A DNA stretch of 64,000 bases from Peptostreptococcaceae bacterium (GTDB lineage Bacteria > Bacillota > Clostridia > Peptostreptococcales > Peptostreptococcaceae), in assembly GCA_902363255.1 (NCBI GenBank), contig CABIZO010000003.1, positions 653,149 to 717,148 on the forward strand, given 5' to 3'. This document shows positions 63,661 to 64,000 of this stretch, piece after piece (position 1 is the stretch's first letter; the number at the start of each line of letters is the position of its first letter). The translations under genes were made by a program, and so were the position numbers. The notes beneath the pieces were generated by a model. It worked only from the letters and a program-made list of their open reading frames with translations, was not told where the DNA came from and searched no databases.

Positions 63661-63695
63661 ATAATATCATTCCTTCTCTTCTTATGTTGCATACC

Positions 63696-63718
63696 GATAT
63701 ATCGTCATTCGATATATC
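63696..63718. promoter_or_regulatory. PadR operator dyad 1
   Basis: GATATATCG-N5-CGATATATC is a perfect 9-bp inverted repeat between the promoter and the padR start. Confidence 0.75.
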
Positions 63719-63727
63719 TAACTTATT

Positions 63728-63759
63728 TATATCGTATCACGACATATATCGTAGGTCAA
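63728..63759 (-). promoter_or_regulatory. padR promoter with second operator dyad
   Basis: On the - strand TTGACC (63759-63754), 17-base spacer, TACGAT (63736-63731). The spacer carries TACGATATATGTCGTGA, a related imperfect dyad, so a bound repressor would block the polymerase. Confidence 0.7.
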
Positions 63760-63835
63760 CATATATTGTGAATTTTTTCTAATTTTTATTTGTTACATTA
63801 ATTTCTAAAATCAAAAAAGGCTAGAGCATATTCTC

Positions 63836-64000
63836 TGAACTGCCCCCTGTCAAGTAGACAGTGGAAATAATAAAAATTAAGCAACTAAGGTCTGAGTCCG
63901 ATATTCAATCGGACTTAGGCCTTTTAGTTTTTTCTGTAACCTTCTATTGTTATAAAAGTCTATATAATTATCAATTGCAATTTTTAACTCATCAAAGCTA
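63836..64000 (-). mobile_element. end of an IS3-family insertion sequence
   Basis: A terminal-repeat-like TGAACTGCCCCCTGTCAAG begins at 63836, followed by the 3' end of a transposase frame that leaves the window. The element continues to the right, so its other end and any target duplication are not visible. Confidence 0.8.
63877..64000 (-). CDS. IS3-family transposase (OrfB), C-terminal part
   Basis: Forty residues before the stop read DELKIAIDNYIDFYNNRR, then LQKKLKGLSPIEYRTQTL and VA. This is the conserved end of IS3/IS150-type DDE integrase transposases (YNxxRxxxxLxxLSPxEYR). The remainder lies outside the window. Confidence 0.9.
   Translation of the reverse strand, partial: SFDELKIAIDNYIDFYNNRRLQKKLKGLSPIEYRTQTLVA

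Overview
The window is AT-rich, with TTA/ATA/AAT-heavy codon use, strong AGGAGG-type ribosome binding sites, T-box, SAM-I and c-di-GMP-I leaders and U-tailed terminators. This indicates a low-GC Gram-positive anaerobe of the class Clostridia. Gene content (AdhE with Rex boxes, MATE, FIST and HD-GYP signalling, VTT, ThrE, molybdate transport, YeiH) fits Peptostreptococcaceae such as Paraclostridium or Romboutsia. The family is an inference from gene style, and the genus is not resolved.

Layout. 1-7.6 kb: tail of an upstream gene, adhE with its promoter between two Rex-type operators, a HAD phosphatase, a PAS-GGDEF-HD-GYP protein and a two-subunit ThrE-like exporter. 7.6-17.4 kb: a decayed gene, a PH-domain protein, a second PAS-GGDEF-HD-GYP paralogue, metQ under a SAM-I riboswitch, a decayed adenine deaminase, a secreted GH25 lysozyme, a MATE pump, tRNA-Lys and a cyclophilin lipoprotein. 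17.4-23.9 kb: a c-di-GMP-I riboswitch with no gene behind it, a GNAT protein, a VTT-domain membrane protein that seems to start at ATT, a dicarboxylate/amino acid symporter, a hypothetical protein divergent from a leucine-rich-repeat protein, and a broken lipoprotein. 24-32.4 kb: a complete rbsKDACB ribose operon, a VCBS/SH3-like protein and T-box-controlled acetolactate synthase ilvBN.

32.6-41.4 kb: a zinc-ribbon protein, a beta-trefoil-like protein, YeiH, and a MutS2-like ATPase without an Smr domain, preceded by a candidate leader-peptide/terminator attenuator. These are followed by a molbindin, modABC and a divergent HTH-PBP regulator. 41.5-47 kb: a LuxR-type regulator with a degenerate receiver, a HAD phosphatase, small single genes (YkvA-like, pentapeptide, B3/4) and ferritin. 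46.3-51.9 kb: a TetR regulator followed by a GC-rich operator/promoter driving an MMPL transporter and a secreted repeat protein. 52-56 kb: HD hydrolase, metal-binding-like lipoprotein, alpha/beta hydrolase with a DMT transporter, and a DUF1648 protein. 56-61 kb: a three-gene signalling operon (response regulator-HD-GYP, FIST protein, hybrid histidine kinase). 61-64 kb: a PfkB kinase, a PadR operon with clear operators, and the end of an IS3-family insertion sequence.

Common threads. Cyclic-di-GMP turnover recurs: two dual GGDEF/HD-GYP enzymes, one HD-GYP response regulator in a FIST/kinase operon, and one c-di-GMP riboswitch. Many operons carry readable control regions. The most unusual are the translation-sensing attenuator candidate before the MutS2-like gene, the orphan c-di-GMP riboswitch, the ATT-start VTT gene and the GC-rich TetR-type operators.
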